Source of the DNA: Promicromonospora soli
GTDB lineage: Bacteria > Actinomycetota > Actinomycetes > Actinomycetales > Cellulomonadaceae
DNA length: 64,000 nucleotides
Reading direction: 5' to 3'
Assembly: GCF_014653785.1 (NCBI RefSeq)
Contig: NZ_BNAS01000001.1
Span: 1,039,898-1,103,897 of the forward strand
The translations under genes and the position numbers were made by a program. The notes below the pieces were generated by a model. The model was not told the origin of the DNA, did not search any database, and saw only the letters and a list, made by a program, of their open reading frames with translations. Positions 18,029-26,965 of the stretch are shown in pieces; position 1 is the stretch's first letter, and the number at the start of each line of letters is the position of its first letter.

Positions 18029-18781
18029 ATGCGACGGAGCAGGTTGATGCGGGGCTGGGTGGTTGCCCTGGTGGCGCTGGTCGGTGGTTGCGCCCAGACC
18101 GGGGCAGCAGGCAGTGCGTCCGGTGACGCGGGGGAATACCTCTGCCAAGGCACGCGGGTCCCGGCGGCGGTGCTGACCGACGGCGCCACCACCGCCGACC
18201 AGCTCGGCGACGAGGCCGCCGCGGCGCTGGACGGGGCGAGCGTCCCCGGCATCGAGCCGGAGCGGTGGCGCGTGCTGACGGAGATCAGCACACAGGTCTA
18301 CCTGATCCGAGAGCTGCCCGAGCCGCGCGACGCCGACGACGGCGAGCGGCGCACGCACGAGCTCCTGGGCATCGAGTGGACCGACCAGACTGAGGAGGGC
18401 GGCGAGGGCTGGCAGCTCTGGCGGCACGGCGACTGTGCCCTGCGCTACGACCTGGGCGGGCTCGGCGACGCGATAGTGGCGCTCGACCCCGACAACCCGC
18501 CGGACCCCGTGTCCTCCGAGGTGCACCTGCTCGTCACGGAGATCGCGTGCGCGGGCGGCGAGCCTGCCGACGGCCGACTCACGCTGGAGCGCCTGGTCGA
18601 GCTCGAGGACCGGGTGGAGCTCGTGATCGGCGTCGAAGCCCCGCCGGGGGACGCACAGACCTGCCAGTCCAACCCGCCGACGCCGTTCACCATCGAGCTG
18701 GACGAGCCGCTCGGCGACCGGACCCTGATGGACGGCGCCGTGTACCCGGAGCGGGAGCTGGCCGCGGTCGCGAAGGTGTAG
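18029..18781 (+). CDS. Lipoprotein of unknown function
   Basis: A 250-residue predicted lipoprotein. MRRSRLMRGWVVALVALVGG leads to the lipobox Cys in VGGCAQ. The mature domain is acidic with three further cysteines (YLCQG, GDCALRYD, IACAGG) plus one in AQTCQSN, perhaps two disulfides. ATG 18029 is chosen because the lipobox then sits at the normal distance; a longer start would give an abnormal leader. No family recognised. Confidence 0.72.
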   Translation: MRRSRLMRGWVVALVALVGGCAQTGAAGSASGDAGEYLCQGTRVPAAVLTDGATTADQLGDEAAAALDGASVPGIEPERWRVLTEISTQVYLIRELPEPRDADDGERRTHELLGIEWTDQTEEGGEGWQLWRHGDCALRYDLGGLGDAIVALDPDNPPDPVSSEVHLLVTEIACAGGEPADGRLTLERLVELEDRVELVIGVEAPPGDAQTCQSNPPTPFTIELDEPLGDRTLMDGAVYPERELAAVAKV

Positions 18782-18893
18782 TGACAGCTGGTCCGGTCGA
18801 CCCGAACTAACGACGGCCAGCGCGCACACCACCACGAGTGGGGCACCCTGGAAGTGACCGCGGGCTGGGGCGAGTCATCAAGGAGCGAGAGAC

Positions 18894-19328
18894 ATGACCG
18901 AGACGTACGTCGCGACGGCGACGATCACCATCGACGCGGCGCCAAGTCACGTGTGGTCGGTGCTCACGGACCGGGATGCGATCAAGGAGTTCATGTTCGG
19001 CACCGAGGTATCCACCGACTGGATCGTCGGCGGGCCGATCATCTGGCGCGGCATGTGGGAGGGCAGGGAGTACCAGGACAGGGGCACGATCCTCGAGCTC
19101 GAACCCGGACAGCGGTTCGTGCACACCCACTTCAGCGGGCTCAGCGGCCAGGACGACAAGCCCGAGAACTACCACACGCTCACCTGGACGCTCGACGAGT
19201 CGGAAGCCGGAAAGACACAGCTGACACTGTCTCAGGACAACAACGCCACCCCTGAGGAGGCCGAGCACTCGAAGGCGATGTGGGAGAGCCTCGTAAAGAG
19301 CGTCAAGGAGATCGCTGAGCGAGCCTGA
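18894..19328 (+). CDS. SRPBCC/AHSA1-family protein
   Basis: A 144-residue protein of the START-like SRPBCC fold, Aha1-C-terminal (AHSA1) branch: AAPSHVWSVLTDRDAIKEFM at the start of the cavity, GGPIIWRGMWEGREYQDRG in the middle, and a long C-terminal helix ending in LVKSVKEIAERA. An AAGGAG site precedes the ATG. Such proteins bind hydrophobic ligands or act with ArsR regulators; neither is indicated here. Confidence 0.85.
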   Translation: MTETYVATATITIDAAPSHVWSVLTDRDAIKEFMFGTEVSTDWIVGGPIIWRGMWEGREYQDRGTILELEPGQRFVHTHFSGLSGQDDKPENYHTLTWTLDESEAGKTQLTLSQDNNATPEEAEHSKAMWESLVKSVKEIAERA

Positions 19329-19429
19329 GATCGTGCGCCATCGGGAAGAGGACTCCAATTATCTGGCTGCCGTAGAGACGGCGGCAGCGGTCGAGCTGGC
19401 CGTCCCATCCGCCGCCAGGCTCGACTCTT

Positions 19430-19525
19430 CTAGCCCTGCCCTTTCGAGCCGGACCCTTTCGAGCCGGACCCTTTCGAGTCTGTCTCTTTAGGACCTTTCT
19501 CTTTCGGATCTTTCTCCTTCGGGCC
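19430..19525. repeat. Second short repeat array at the kinase 3' end
   Basis: Codons for KEKDPKEKGPKE and SKGSGSKGSG repeat in 12-15 bp units, forming the basic end of the kinase tail. Likely slippage-prone like the larger array beside it. Confidence 0.6.
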
Positions 19526-20959
19526 CGACTCTTCCGGGGTCGAAGGGGCCGGGTTCGAGGGGGCCGGGGTCGAAGGAGCCGGCGTCGAAGGGGCCGGCGT
19601 CGAAGGAGCCGGCGTCGAAGGAGCCGGCGTCGAAGGAGCCGGAGTCGAAGGACCCCGCGTTGAAGGAGCCGGAGTCGAAGGACCCCGCGTTGAAGGAGCC
19701 GGAGTCGAAGGACCCCGCGTCGAAGGAGCCGGAGTCGAAGGACCCGGCGTCGAAGGAGCCCGGCTCGAGGGGGCTGGGCTCACGGAGGGTCCCGCCGTGC
19801 CATCGTCGAGAACCGTGCCGACCGGGCTCTGGTTCGTCGGGTCTTCGTCGCCCGCAAGCACCCAGACCAGTCCTGTGACGGCGAGCAGGGCGATGAGCCC
19901 CGCGCCGCCCAGCGCGAGCAACACACGGGGCGGGAGTCCAGTGCGCGCGTGAGGGTCCGGTTGCGAGGCGTCCACGGTCGGTAGGACGACCGTCGGGCTC
20001 CCCGACGGGGGCGGGGTCGGCGGGGTCGGCGCCAGCGGGGTGGGCGCCAGCGGGGGCGGTGGTGGCGGTGTCGGTGCCAGCGGTGGCGGTAACGGCACCG
20101 CCGCGGCCGGGAGGACCGCGGTCATGCCCTGCCCGGATCCCGGCGCCGCCGTCCGGTTCCGGCGCAGGGCCGCGACAGCGCCCGCTCGTCGTTGGGGGTC
20201 TTTCGCGAGCAGGTCATCGACGACCTTGTCCACCCAGGCCGGTACGTCGGGGCGCCGGGCGCGAACCCGCGGCGGCCGCGCGTCAAGATGCTGCCGTAGC
20301 AGCCCCATGGGGTGCTCGGCCGCGAACGGTGGCTGCCCGGTCAGCATCGCCATCAGCACGCAGCCCAAGGCGTAGTGGTCACTGGCAGCGGTCGCAGCCT
20401 CACCCCGAGCTTGTTCCGGTGAGAGGAAGGCGGCACTGCCGAAGACGGTTCCGCCGGCAGTCAGCTGAGGCGCCGTCGCCTCGGCGAGTCGCGCGATCCC
20501 GAAGTCCAACACCTTCAGCTGTCCGTGCTGATCGAGCATCAGATTGCCCGGCTTCACGTCGCGGTGAACCACACCGACCATGTGAACGGCATCAAGCCCC
20601 TCTGCCGCCTGCCGGGCCAGATCCAGGGCGAACGTGACCGAGAGCGGCCCCCGCTCCTGGATGAGCTCAGCCACCGTCGGTCCTGACAGCAGCTCCATGA
20701 CGAGGAACGCGAGGCCCTCCTCGATACCGGCGTCGTAGACCGAAACCACGTTGGGATGGGACAGCGCAGCCGCCGCGGTTGCCTCATGGCGGAACCGCTC
20801 CGCCGCTCGATCATCTGCCGCCGCCCCGATGTCGAGCACCTTGACCGCCACCTCGCGGCCAAGTACCCGGTCGTAGCCGACCCACACCTCGCCCATGCCG
20901 CCATGAGCGAGCGTCTGCCGCAGCTCGTACCGCGCCCCCAGGACCTCGCCGGGAGTCAT
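19430..20959 (-). CDS. Transmembrane Ser/Thr protein kinase with repetitive tail
   Basis: A 509-residue Hanks-type kinase. The catalytic domain (about 1-270) has the Gly loop AHGGMGEVWVG, Lys40 in VAVKVL, the catalytic loop HRDVKPGN (Asp134) and DFG at 152-154; the APE motif reads SPE. A Pro-rich juxtamembrane part precedes one membrane segment (346-368). The outer part has no PASTA domain; it is a Pro/Ser/Thr/Ala pentapeptide repeat (APSTP/RGPST, about 400-475) and then a Lys/Ser/Gly-rich end. ATG 20959 is used because GEVLGARYEL starts the kinase fold. Cotranscribed with the upstream Pro/Thr-rich membrane protein. Confidence 0.9.
   Translation of the reverse strand: MTPGEVLGARYELRQTLAHGGMGEVWVGYDRVLGREVAVKVLDIGAAADDRAAERFRHEATAAAALSHPNVVSVYDAGIEEGLAFLVMELLSGPTVAELIQERGPLSVTFALDLARQAAEGLDAVHMVGVVHRDVKPGNLMLDQHGQLKVLDFGIARLAEATAPQLTAGGTVFGSAAFLSPEQARGEAATAASDHYALGCVLMAMLTGQPPFAAEHPMGLLRQHLDARPPRVRARRPDVPAWVDKVVDDLLAKDPQRRAGAVAALRRNRTAAPGSGQGMTAVLPAAAVPLPPPLAPTPPPPPPLAPTPLAPTPPTPPPSGSPTVVLPTVDASQPDPHARTGLPPRVLLALGGAGLIALLAVTGLVWVLAGDEDPTNQSPVGTVLDDGTAGPSVSPAPSSRAPSTPGPSTPAPSTRGPSTPAPSTRGPSTPAPSTRGPSTPAPSTPAPSTPAPSTPAPSTPAPSTPAPSNPAPSTPEESGPKEKDPKEKGPKETDSKGSGSKGSGSKGQG
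19535..19771. repeat. 15-bp minisatellite in the kinase gene
   Basis: About fifteen head-to-tail 15-bp units (GAAGGAGCCGGCGTC and variants) encode the Pro-Ser-Thr-Pro-Ala repeats of the extracellular kinase tail. Units are nearly identical and keep the frame, so copy number can vary between strains without breaking the gene. Confidence 0.9.
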
Positions 20960-21065
20960 ACGGCCATCATGCGCTGGATCTCTGGCGCCCGCATGGACCA
21001 CGGCTGGCCCGGCAGCTCACCCGGGTCCCGGCACGTCCGGACGCGCATCCGGGTGCTCAGGACGG

Positions 21066-22049
21066 CTACGGGGCGCCGGTCGGCTCGGGCGTGGTCGTGG
21101 GAGAAGGAGTGGGGTCCGGCGTCGGGTCAGGGGTCGGCTCGGGTGTGGGCTCGGCGCTCGGCCGCGGCGTCGGCTCGACGGTCGGGGCCGGCGCGGTCGC
21201 TGTCGGCGTCGCCGTGCCACCGCCGGCCGAACCGCTGCCGCTGGTGGGGCCGGTGCTGCCACCATCGGAGCCGACGTCGGTGGTCTCGCCGCCGCCCGAC
21301 CCGGCGGTCCCTGCGCCGCCCTGGTCAGGCCACGTCTCGGAGCCCGCCGTCGTACCTCCGGACCCGTTGTCCGAAGTCCGCTGTGCGGCCTGGTCGGCCA
21401 GGACGCTCCGGACGTCCCCGATGGTCGACGCTGCGTCGAGAATGGCCGAACGACACGCGTCCAGGCGCTCGACGTAAGCGACTGTGCGCTCAGGACTGTC
21501 GCCCCCCGGCGGCCGGACCGCAAGAGCAGCCAGCCCGGCGTCGAGCGCACCGCGCAGGCTCCGCAGCGCCGCAGGGGACGCCGCACTCCGAGCGGCAGCC
21601 TGAGCATGGATGGTCTTGCCGGCCTCGACCGCGTCCGCAAGACGGGTTCGTGCCTCGGCGACGCGCCGGTCCAGCTCGGCGGCACCGCCCAGCAACTGAG
21701 CGCCTGGGACGACAACCTGCACATCCAGGGCTCCCGCCACGGCCGGCCCGCCGTCGACGTCGCTCGGGTGGTCGCCCCGCAGCGCGATCACCCCTCCTAT
21801 GCTCAGCGCGACGACGGCGAGCGTCACACCGGCGGCCACTACGGCCCGGCGCCGCGAGCGCGCCTGGTCAGGGACCGGACCGGCCACGCTGGTGTCCGCC
21901 GACGACGATGCGGCCTCGCCGTCGGCGGGCGAACCGGACGGCGTCACAAGGTCCCCCGCCGACACCAGAACTGAACCCGGCAAACGGGCGCCTACCCGTG
22001 CCGGTTCGATGTGCTCAAGGTGGCGTGTTGGCCTCGGGTTCTCCCTCAC
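21066..22049 (-). CDS. Membrane-anchored protein with Pro/Thr-rich tail
   Basis: A protein of about 327 residues with one membrane segment (RRRAVVAAGVTLAVVALSIG), a helical Ala-rich outer domain (LDRRVAEARTRLADAVEAGK) and a C-terminal Gly/Ser then Pro-Thr-Glu repeat tail. The start is uncertain: GTG 22049 avoids overlap with the divergent glycosyltransferase gene, while the open frame extends to 22199. It lies 106 bp upstream of the kinase gene on the same strand and has a similar repeat tail, so it may be a partner or substrate (inference). Confidence 0.6.
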   Translation of the reverse strand: MRENPRPTRHLEHIEPARVGARLPGSVLVSAGDLVTPSGSPADGEAASSSADTSVAGPVPDQARSRRRAVVAAGVTLAVVALSIGGVIALRGDHPSDVDGGPAVAGALDVQVVVPGAQLLGGAAELDRRVAEARTRLADAVEAGKTIHAQAAARSAASPAALRSLRGALDAGLAALAVRPPGGDSPERTVAYVERLDACRSAILDAASTIGDVRSVLADQAAQRTSDNGSGGTTAGSETWPDQGGAGTAGSGGGETTDVGSDGGSTGPTSGSGSAGGGTATPTATAPAPTVEPTPRPSAEPTPEPTPDPTPDPTPSPTTTPEPTGAP

Positions 22050-22189
22050 AGCGCGGACGATAGCGCCTTTGGGTGAAATGTCGGTTAAGGGCCGTCTCGT
22101 ACCAGCCCACAACAGCGAGGCCCCACCTCCCGATCGATCCTCTACAGTTGGCCCGCGCCCGCACCCCCGTCGTCCAGGGAGATGTCTTC

Positions 22190-23365
22190 GTGAGTTCACA
22201 CCCGCGCGAGTTCCGTCTACTCGTCACCGGCGGCGGGACCGGGGGCCACACCTACCCGGCGCTCACCACGCTTCGCACGCTCCAGGCCAGGCTCGCCGAT
22301 GCCGGCACCCCGGTAGGGGCCCTGTGGGCAGGAACCGCCGACGGCCTGGAGTCCCGGATCGCAGCCTCCGAAGGCATCCGGTTCACCCCGGTCGCCACAG
22401 GCAAGCTCCGCCGGGCGAGCAACCCGCTGGGCATGCTCACGGCCACCAACATGAAGGACATGGCGCGCGTGCCGCTCGGCGTCGCGCAGGCCAGGTCGAT
22501 CGTTGCCGAGTTCCGGCCGGACGTGATCCTGTCGACCGGCGGCTACGTCGCCGTCCCGATCGGGCTCGCCGCCGGCCTGCTGCGGCGCCCGCTCGTGGTG
22601 CACGAGCAGACCGTGCGGCTGGGGCTGGCCAACCGTGCCCTCGCCCGCAGCGCGACCCGCATCGCGGTGTCCTCCCCCTCGACCCTGGACCTGCTGCCGG
22701 CCTCCCTGGTCGGGCGGGCCGTGGTGACCGGAAACCCGGTTCGCGCCGAGGTCATGTCCGGGGAGGCGATCAAGGCCGTCGACGCGCTCGGCCTCGACTC
22801 GTTCGACCCGAACCTTCCGGTCATCTACGTGACGGGCGGGGCGCAGGGGTCGGTCCAGATCAACACGCTGATCGCCGAGTCGCTGCCGTGGCTGCTGCAG
22901 CGGGCGAACGTGATCCACCAGTGCGGGCCGAACAACCTGCAGGAGATGTTCGACCGGACCGCCACCCTCCCGGCGGACCTCGCCGCTCGGTACCGGTTGC
23001 TCGGGTTCCTCGGCGCTGAGCTGCCGGACGTGCTCGCCCTGGCCGACGTCGTCGTCTCCCGTAGCGGTGCCGGGACGATCGCCGAGCTGACCGCGCTGGG
23101 CAAGCCCTCCATCCTGCTCCCGCTGTCATCGTCGGCAGGGAACGAGCAGGCGCACAACGCTCGCCGGCTCCAGGACCTGGGAGCGGCCGTCACCCTGGAG
23201 GGCGACGTCGCCGAGGCGGACCTCCGGGAGGCTGTCGGCCCGCTGCTGGCCGACGACGGGCGGCGCGCGCGCATGGCCCACGCCGCCCGGGAGCACGGAC
23301 GTCCGGACGCCGCCGAACGGCTCGTCGACGTCCTGCTGGAGGTTGCGCGGACGGCCCGCGCCTGA
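22190..23365 (+). CDS. MurG-family glycosyltransferase (paralogue outside the dcw cluster)
   Basis: A 391-residue GT28 enzyme with the MurG signatures TGGGTGGHTYPAL at the N-terminus, VTGGAQGSVQIN at the start of the second domain and a donor-site segment SRSGAGTIAELTALGKPSIL followed by NEQAHNARRL. MurG adds GlcNAc to lipid I in cell wall synthesis. The gene stands alone, away from any division/cell-wall genes, so it is probably a second copy with a related role. The start is GTG 22190 after GGGAG. Confidence 0.82.
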   Translation: MSSHPREFRLLVTGGGTGGHTYPALTTLRTLQARLADAGTPVGALWAGTADGLESRIAASEGIRFTPVATGKLRRASNPLGMLTATNMKDMARVPLGVAQARSIVAEFRPDVILSTGGYVAVPIGLAAGLLRRPLVVHEQTVRLGLANRALARSATRIAVSSPSTLDLLPASLVGRAVVTGNPVRAEVMSGEAIKAVDALGLDSFDPNLPVIYVTGGAQGSVQINTLIAESLPWLLQRANVIHQCGPNNLQEMFDRTATLPADLAARYRLLGFLGAELPDVLALADVVVSRSGAGTIAELTALGKPSILLPLSSSAGNEQAHNARRLQDLGAAVTLEGDVAEADLREAVGPLLADDGRRARMAHAAREHGRPDAAERLVDVLLEVARTARA

Positions 23366-23392
23366 GGCTGGGCCGCTCCCTACTATTGGCCC

Positions 23393-24301
23393 ATGTCTGA
23401 CAACCTCATCGCAGTCATCGGCCCCGGGGCGATCGGGGGCCTCGTCGCCGCCATGCTCCAGCAGGCGGGGCACGACGTCGTCGTGGTCGCCCGGCAGAAG
23501 ACCGCCCGGCAGGTCACGGAGCACGGCCTGGACGTGCAGACCGACGCGTTCGGCACCTGGCACGCGCCGCTCGCCGCGGCGACAGAGGTCCCGCGCGGTG
23601 CACGGGTCGTCGTGGCGGTCAAGGCGGAGGGCGTCGCGGACGCCGCCAAGCTGCTCGCCGATGCCGCGCCCACCGAGGTGTTGTCCCTGCTCAACGGCCT
23701 GGACCACCTCGACGTGCTGCGGGCTGCGCAGCCCGGCGTGCGCGTCGTCGGCGCCACCATTGCCGGCGAGACGCTACGCACCGGTGCGGGCGGCTTCGGC
23801 CCGGCCCTGGTCCGCCACCGTGGAAACCTCCTGCGGATGGTCGTGCCCGACGACGCCGCGGAGCTCGGCGTCGTCGCCGCACTGCGAAGCACGCCGATCG
23901 AGGTTGACACCGGCGGGACCGACGCCGAGGTGCTGTGGAAGAAGCTCCGCTTCCTCGCGCCACTCGCACTGCTGACGACCACCTGGGAGACCGGCATCGG
24001 GGACGCGCTGACCCGCGATCCACGGCTGACGAGCGGTCTGCTCGCCGAGATCGCGGCGACCGCGACCGCCGAGGGCGTGCCGACCACAGGTGAGGACCTG
24101 GCCGGCATCCTGGGCGGCTTCCCTGCGCCGATGCGTTCCTCGCTGCAGGCCGACGTCGAGGCAGGCAGGCCGGGCGAGCTCGACGCCATCGGCGGGGCGG
24201 TAAGCCGGCGGGCGGCGGCGCACGGCATCGCCACGCCGGTGGTCGACGACGTCATCGCCAGGATCAGTTCGCGGGCGCGGGACGCCGCCACGCCGGTGTG
24301 A
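23393..24301 (+). CDS. Ketopantoate reductase-like protein (ApbA/PanE family)
   Basis: A 302-residue NADP-dependent reductase-like protein. The N-terminal Rossmann motif IGPGAIGGLVAAMLQQAGHD is followed by the conserved LNGLDHLD and a C-terminal helical domain (GEDLAGILGGFPAPMRSSLQ and DVEAGRPGELDAIGGAV), which matches the SSMLQD/GR.TEID motif of 2-dehydropantoate 2-reductases. No ribosome site is visible; a TACTAT -10 box ends 6 bp before the ATG, so the message is probably leaderless. Whether it makes pantoate or reduces another 2-oxo acid is open. Confidence 0.85.
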   Translation: MSDNLIAVIGPGAIGGLVAAMLQQAGHDVVVVARQKTARQVTEHGLDVQTDAFGTWHAPLAAATEVPRGARVVVAVKAEGVADAAKLLADAAPTEVLSLLNGLDHLDVLRAAQPGVRVVGATIAGETLRTGAGGFGPALVRHRGNLLRMVVPDDAAELGVVAALRSTPIEVDTGGTDAEVLWKKLRFLAPLALLTTTWETGIGDALTRDPRLTSGLLAEIAATATAEGVPTTGEDLAGILGGFPAPMRSSLQADVEAGRPGELDAIGGAVSRRAAAHGIATPVVDDVIARISSRARDAATPV

Positions 24302-24361
24302 TTGACACCCGCCGGCGCGATACTGTCGGACATTTCGCCCACTCCGACGGGAGCACTGTCC

Positions 24362-24937
24362 ATGATTCTGGTTGGCCCGCTCGCGGCCGGGAAGTCGACG
24401 CTCGGTGCGCTTGTCGCCGAGCGGCTCGGGCACCCGTTCGTCGATATCGATGACATCGCCTGGTCCTACTGCGCCGAGGTCGGCTGGAGCCTGGACCGGC
24501 TCCTCGAGCGCGACCAGGCGGTCGGCTGGGCCGCCGCGGAACGCGAGTGGGAACCGGCCCGCGCGCACGCCGTGCAGCGAGCCGTCGCAGACCACCCGGA
24601 CGCGGTCATCGCCTTCGGCGCCGGCTACACCAGCTTCACCAGCCCTGCCTGCGCCGATCAGGTGCGTCGGGCGCTGGCGCCGATCCCCGACGTCATCCAC
24701 CTGCTCCCCAGCCCCGACCCTGAACGTTCCGTTGCTGTGCTGCGTGAGCGCGCGATCGCGAGCAGGGGCAAGGACTGGATCATCGAGGGCCACGACTGGA
24801 TCGCCGAATGGGTGGCAGACCCGCTGGCCGGCGAGGTCGCCGCCGCCACCGTCTTCACTGAGGGGATCAGCCCCGAAATGTCGGCCGAGGAGCTCGTGCG
24901 GCTCCGGGAATGTCTGCTGGCAGAGCTGGCCGCGTAG
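24362..24937 (+). CDS. Shikimate kinase-like P-loop kinase
   Basis: A 191-residue small-molecule kinase. The Walker A GPLAAGKST lies directly after the start, followed by FVDIDDIAWSY, the acceptor-side DxD of the shikimate/gluconate kinase fold. It lacks the full shikimate-binding set, so the substrate is unknown. ATG 24362 gives the usual distance to the P-loop and has GGGAGC upstream; an in-frame TTG at 24302 is possible but unlikely. Confidence 0.72.
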   Translation: MILVGPLAAGKSTLGALVAERLGHPFVDIDDIAWSYCAEVGWSLDRLLERDQAVGWAAAEREWEPARAHAVQRAVADHPDAVIAFGAGYTSFTSPACADQVRRALAPIPDVIHLLPSPDPERSVAVLRERAIASRGKDWIIEGHDWIAEWVADPLAGEVAAATVFTEGISPEMSAEELVRLRECLLAELAA

Positions 24938-25076
24938 AGGCCAGTAACCACCGGCCGGCGCCGTCAAGAGGCGCGCCAGGACCTCGGACCTCCGCGGCCT
25001 CGGCGCGTGGCCGGAGCGCGATCGACAGGCGTACCCGGCACCTTCGGTGGTGACGAGCCCCGCTCCTGTTAGGCCG

Positions 25077-25469
25077 TTACGAGTCCAGCCACCGCTCGTA
25101 CTGCATGGAGAACCGTGCCGACCTGGTCTCATCACCCGGCACGTGATCTGTCACCCAAGTGCACACGCGCCGCAGATCCAGCACTCCCCGGAAGGCACAC
25201 ACCCTGCCGTCGGGCAGCACCTCGGCCGCCAGTTCCTCGCCAGACATCCCAGCCGGAGCGTCGACCGTCAGCTCCCGCCAGCAGCCCCCGGAACCGCAGC
25301 CCTTGCCCTCGGCGGTCACCCGCGCGCCGTCGGGCAGCGCAGGAAGGGACGACGCCGGTGGCATGGCGGCCTCGTCGGTCGCCAGCGACAGCAGGGGCAG
25401 CGATAGGCCCACTGCTGCGACCACCGCGAGCGCGACCACTCCCCTGACTACCGTTCGGGTTCGGAACAT
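25077..25469 (-). CDS. Secreted or membrane-anchored protein, unknown
   Basis: A 130-residue protein with one N-terminal hydrophobic segment (VVALAVVAAVGLSLPLLSLA) that may be a signal anchor. The outer part has a Gly/Cys patch (GKGCGSGGCW) and two more cysteines (VCAFRG, RRVCTW), suggesting disulfides. No family recognised. Downstream and upstream genes are on different functions; likely its own transcript. Confidence 0.7.
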   Translation of the reverse strand: MFRTRTVVRGVVALAVVAAVGLSLPLLSLATDEAAMPPASSLPALPDGARVTAEGKGCGSGGCWRELTVDAPAGMSGEELAAEVLPDGRVCAFRGVLDLRRVCTWVTDHVPGDETRSARFSMQYERWLDS

Positions 25470-25518
25470 GCGCAGACTCTACGGCTGCCCTCCGCCTCAA
25501 CCTGGAGCCGGACCGGCG

Positions 25519-26220
25519 TCAAGCCGTAAAGAGGCCGGCGTTCAGGAAGTCGGCACCGAACGTGCCCGCGACGTCGTCGCGCACAGGCCGCACGTCGAGG
25601 GGACGCAGCGGTGCGAAGATCCGCTCCAGGTCATCGAGCAGGAACGACATCCCTCCGCCCAGATCGCCGCTGGTGAGCACTTCGCCGTCGGACGGGCTCG
25701 GCTGGCGCTCCTGGGAGAACGCGACGACCGCGTACTTCCCGCCCGGCGCGAGCAGCGGCAGTACCCGCTCCCGGTAGGTGATCCGCCGATGCGGCGCCAG
25801 GTGGTGGAAGCAGCCGGAGTCGTAGATGAGGTCGAACGGCCCGGCGGGCAGCGGGTCGCGCAGCACGTCGAGCGCGGTCACGCTCATCGATTCCGGGAGC
25901 TCGTGTCGGACGGCGTCGAGCAGCGGAGCGGCCAGGTCCACGCCGACGACGTCGGCGCCCCACTCTGCCAGCCAGGCACCGTTGCGGCCGTTGCCGCATC
26001 CGACGTCGAGCACCCGGGCGCCATCCAGGTCGCCGAGCAGGCCGCGGTCGTACCAGTCCACGAGCGGCTCGTCCGGGAGGCGGGAATTGAGCGGATGCCC
26101 CTCACGCGTGAGCATGGCAGTCCAGTAGTCGGCCGCGTCTCTCGTCACGTCACCCCGGCGGCTTTCCGCCACCACCCGGTCCAGCTCGTCGAACAGCTCG
26201 TTGATGCTCCCGATCCGCAT
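25519..26220 (-). CDS. SAM-dependent methyltransferase, class I
   Basis: A 233-residue methyltransferase. Motif I is [20 protein letters not shown] with the acidic motif [25 protein letters not shown] fits the UbiE/TehB-like subset. Substrate unknown. Transcription looks leaderless: TAAAAT at 26227-26232 ends 6 bp before the ATG and there is no Shine-Dalgarno sequence. Divergent from the isochorismatase-like gene. Confidence 0.87.
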   Translation of the reverse strand: MRIGSINELFDELDRVVAESRRGDVTRDAADYWTAMLTREGHPLNSRLPDEPLVDWYDRGLLGDLDGARVLDVGCGNGRNGAWLAEWGADVVGVDLAAPLLDAVRHELPESMSVTALDVLRDPLPAGPFDLIYDSGCFHHLAPHRRITYRERVLPLLAPGGKYAVVAFSQERQPSPSDGEVLTSGDLGGGMSFLLDDLERIFAPLRPLDVRPVRDDVAGTFGADFLNAGLFTA

Positions 26221-26290
26221 CCGCCCATTTTATCGGTCTTGGCCCCATCATGGTCCGCCCAGCCAACCAGTTCAGAGAGGTTCCCTGCCC

Positions 26291-26890
26291 ATGACCACCG
26301 TTGCCCTCGTCATCGACCTGCAGGTCGGCGTCGTCCGCGGATGCTTCGACGCCGATGGCGTCGTGGCCCGGTCCGCCGCCCTCGTCGAGCGTGCCCGCAG
26401 CACCGGAACCCCCGTTGTCTGGGTGCAGCACCACGCGCCAGACCTCGAACGGGGCACTCCGGGCTGGGGCCTCGCCGACGGCCTGACGCCGCGGCCGGAC
26501 GAACCGCTCGTCCACAAGGCGTATCGCGACGCGTTCGCCGAGACCGGGCTCCGCGAGGTGCTCGACTCGCTGGGCGCCACGCGGCTGGTGGTCGTCGGCG
26601 CGCAGTCCGACTTCTGCGTCCGGACCACCACCCAGCGCGCCGCCTCGCTCGGCTACGACGTGACGCTCGTGAGCGACGGCCACACCACCACTGACACCGA
26701 GTGGGACGGCGTGAAAATCACGGGCGAGCAGATCGTCGCCCACACGAACATGTACTTCTCGGGGCTCCGCTACCCGGAGGGCACGTTCACTGTGGCCCGC
26801 CACGACGACGTCGCCCTCGGCCAGGCCCACCACCCGACCGAACTCACCGAGCCCGCCCCCATTCCCCAACCCAATCCCGGACCCGATTGA
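26291..26890 (+). CDS. Isochorismatase-family cysteine hydrolase
   Basis: A 199-residue enzyme of the isochorismatase/nicotinamidase superfamily with the full triad: Asp in VIDLQ, Lys in VHKAYRDAF and Cys in [12 protein letters not shown]. The nearest relatives by motif are small amidohydrolase-like members; no pathway neighbours reveal the substrate. ATG 26291 gives the canonical N-terminus ([11 protein letters not shown]). Confidence 0.88.
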   Translation: MTTVALVIDLQVGVVRGCFDADGVVARSAALVERARSTGTPVVWVQHHAPDLERGTPGWGLADGLTPRPDEPLVHKAYRDAFAETGLREVLDSLGATRLVVVGAQSDFCVRTTTQRAASLGYDVTLVSDGHTTTDTEWDGVKITGEQIVAHTNMYFSGLRYPEGTFTVARHDDVALGQAHHPTELTEPAPIPQPNPGPD

Positions 26891-26915
26891 ACCGACTCCC
26901 CTCTTCACCCGTAGT
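26888..26915 (+). promoter_or_regulatory. ECF sigma (SigL-like) promoter for the yceI-sigma-anti-sigma operon
   Basis: TGAACC (26888-26893), exactly 16 bp, then CGTAGT (26910-26915). This matches the promoter class described for mycobacterial SigL (TGAACC-N16-18-CGT). The -35 overlaps the stop codon of the preceding gene. Suggests autoregulation by the sigma factor encoded two genes downstream. Confidence 0.7.
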
Positions 26916-26965
26916 AAGGGACAGTGGCCGACATCGGATCGGCCTGCGAACGAGAGGGGCGGAAC

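Noticed and set aside
19535-19771. Regular repeats considered as a CRISPR array
   Set aside because: Units are 15 bp head to tail without spacers and encode Pro/Ser/Thr repeats in frame.
24302-24361. Longer TTG start for the P-loop kinase
   Set aside because: The extra 20 residues lack similarity and ATG 24362 has a ribosome site and correct P-loop spacing.
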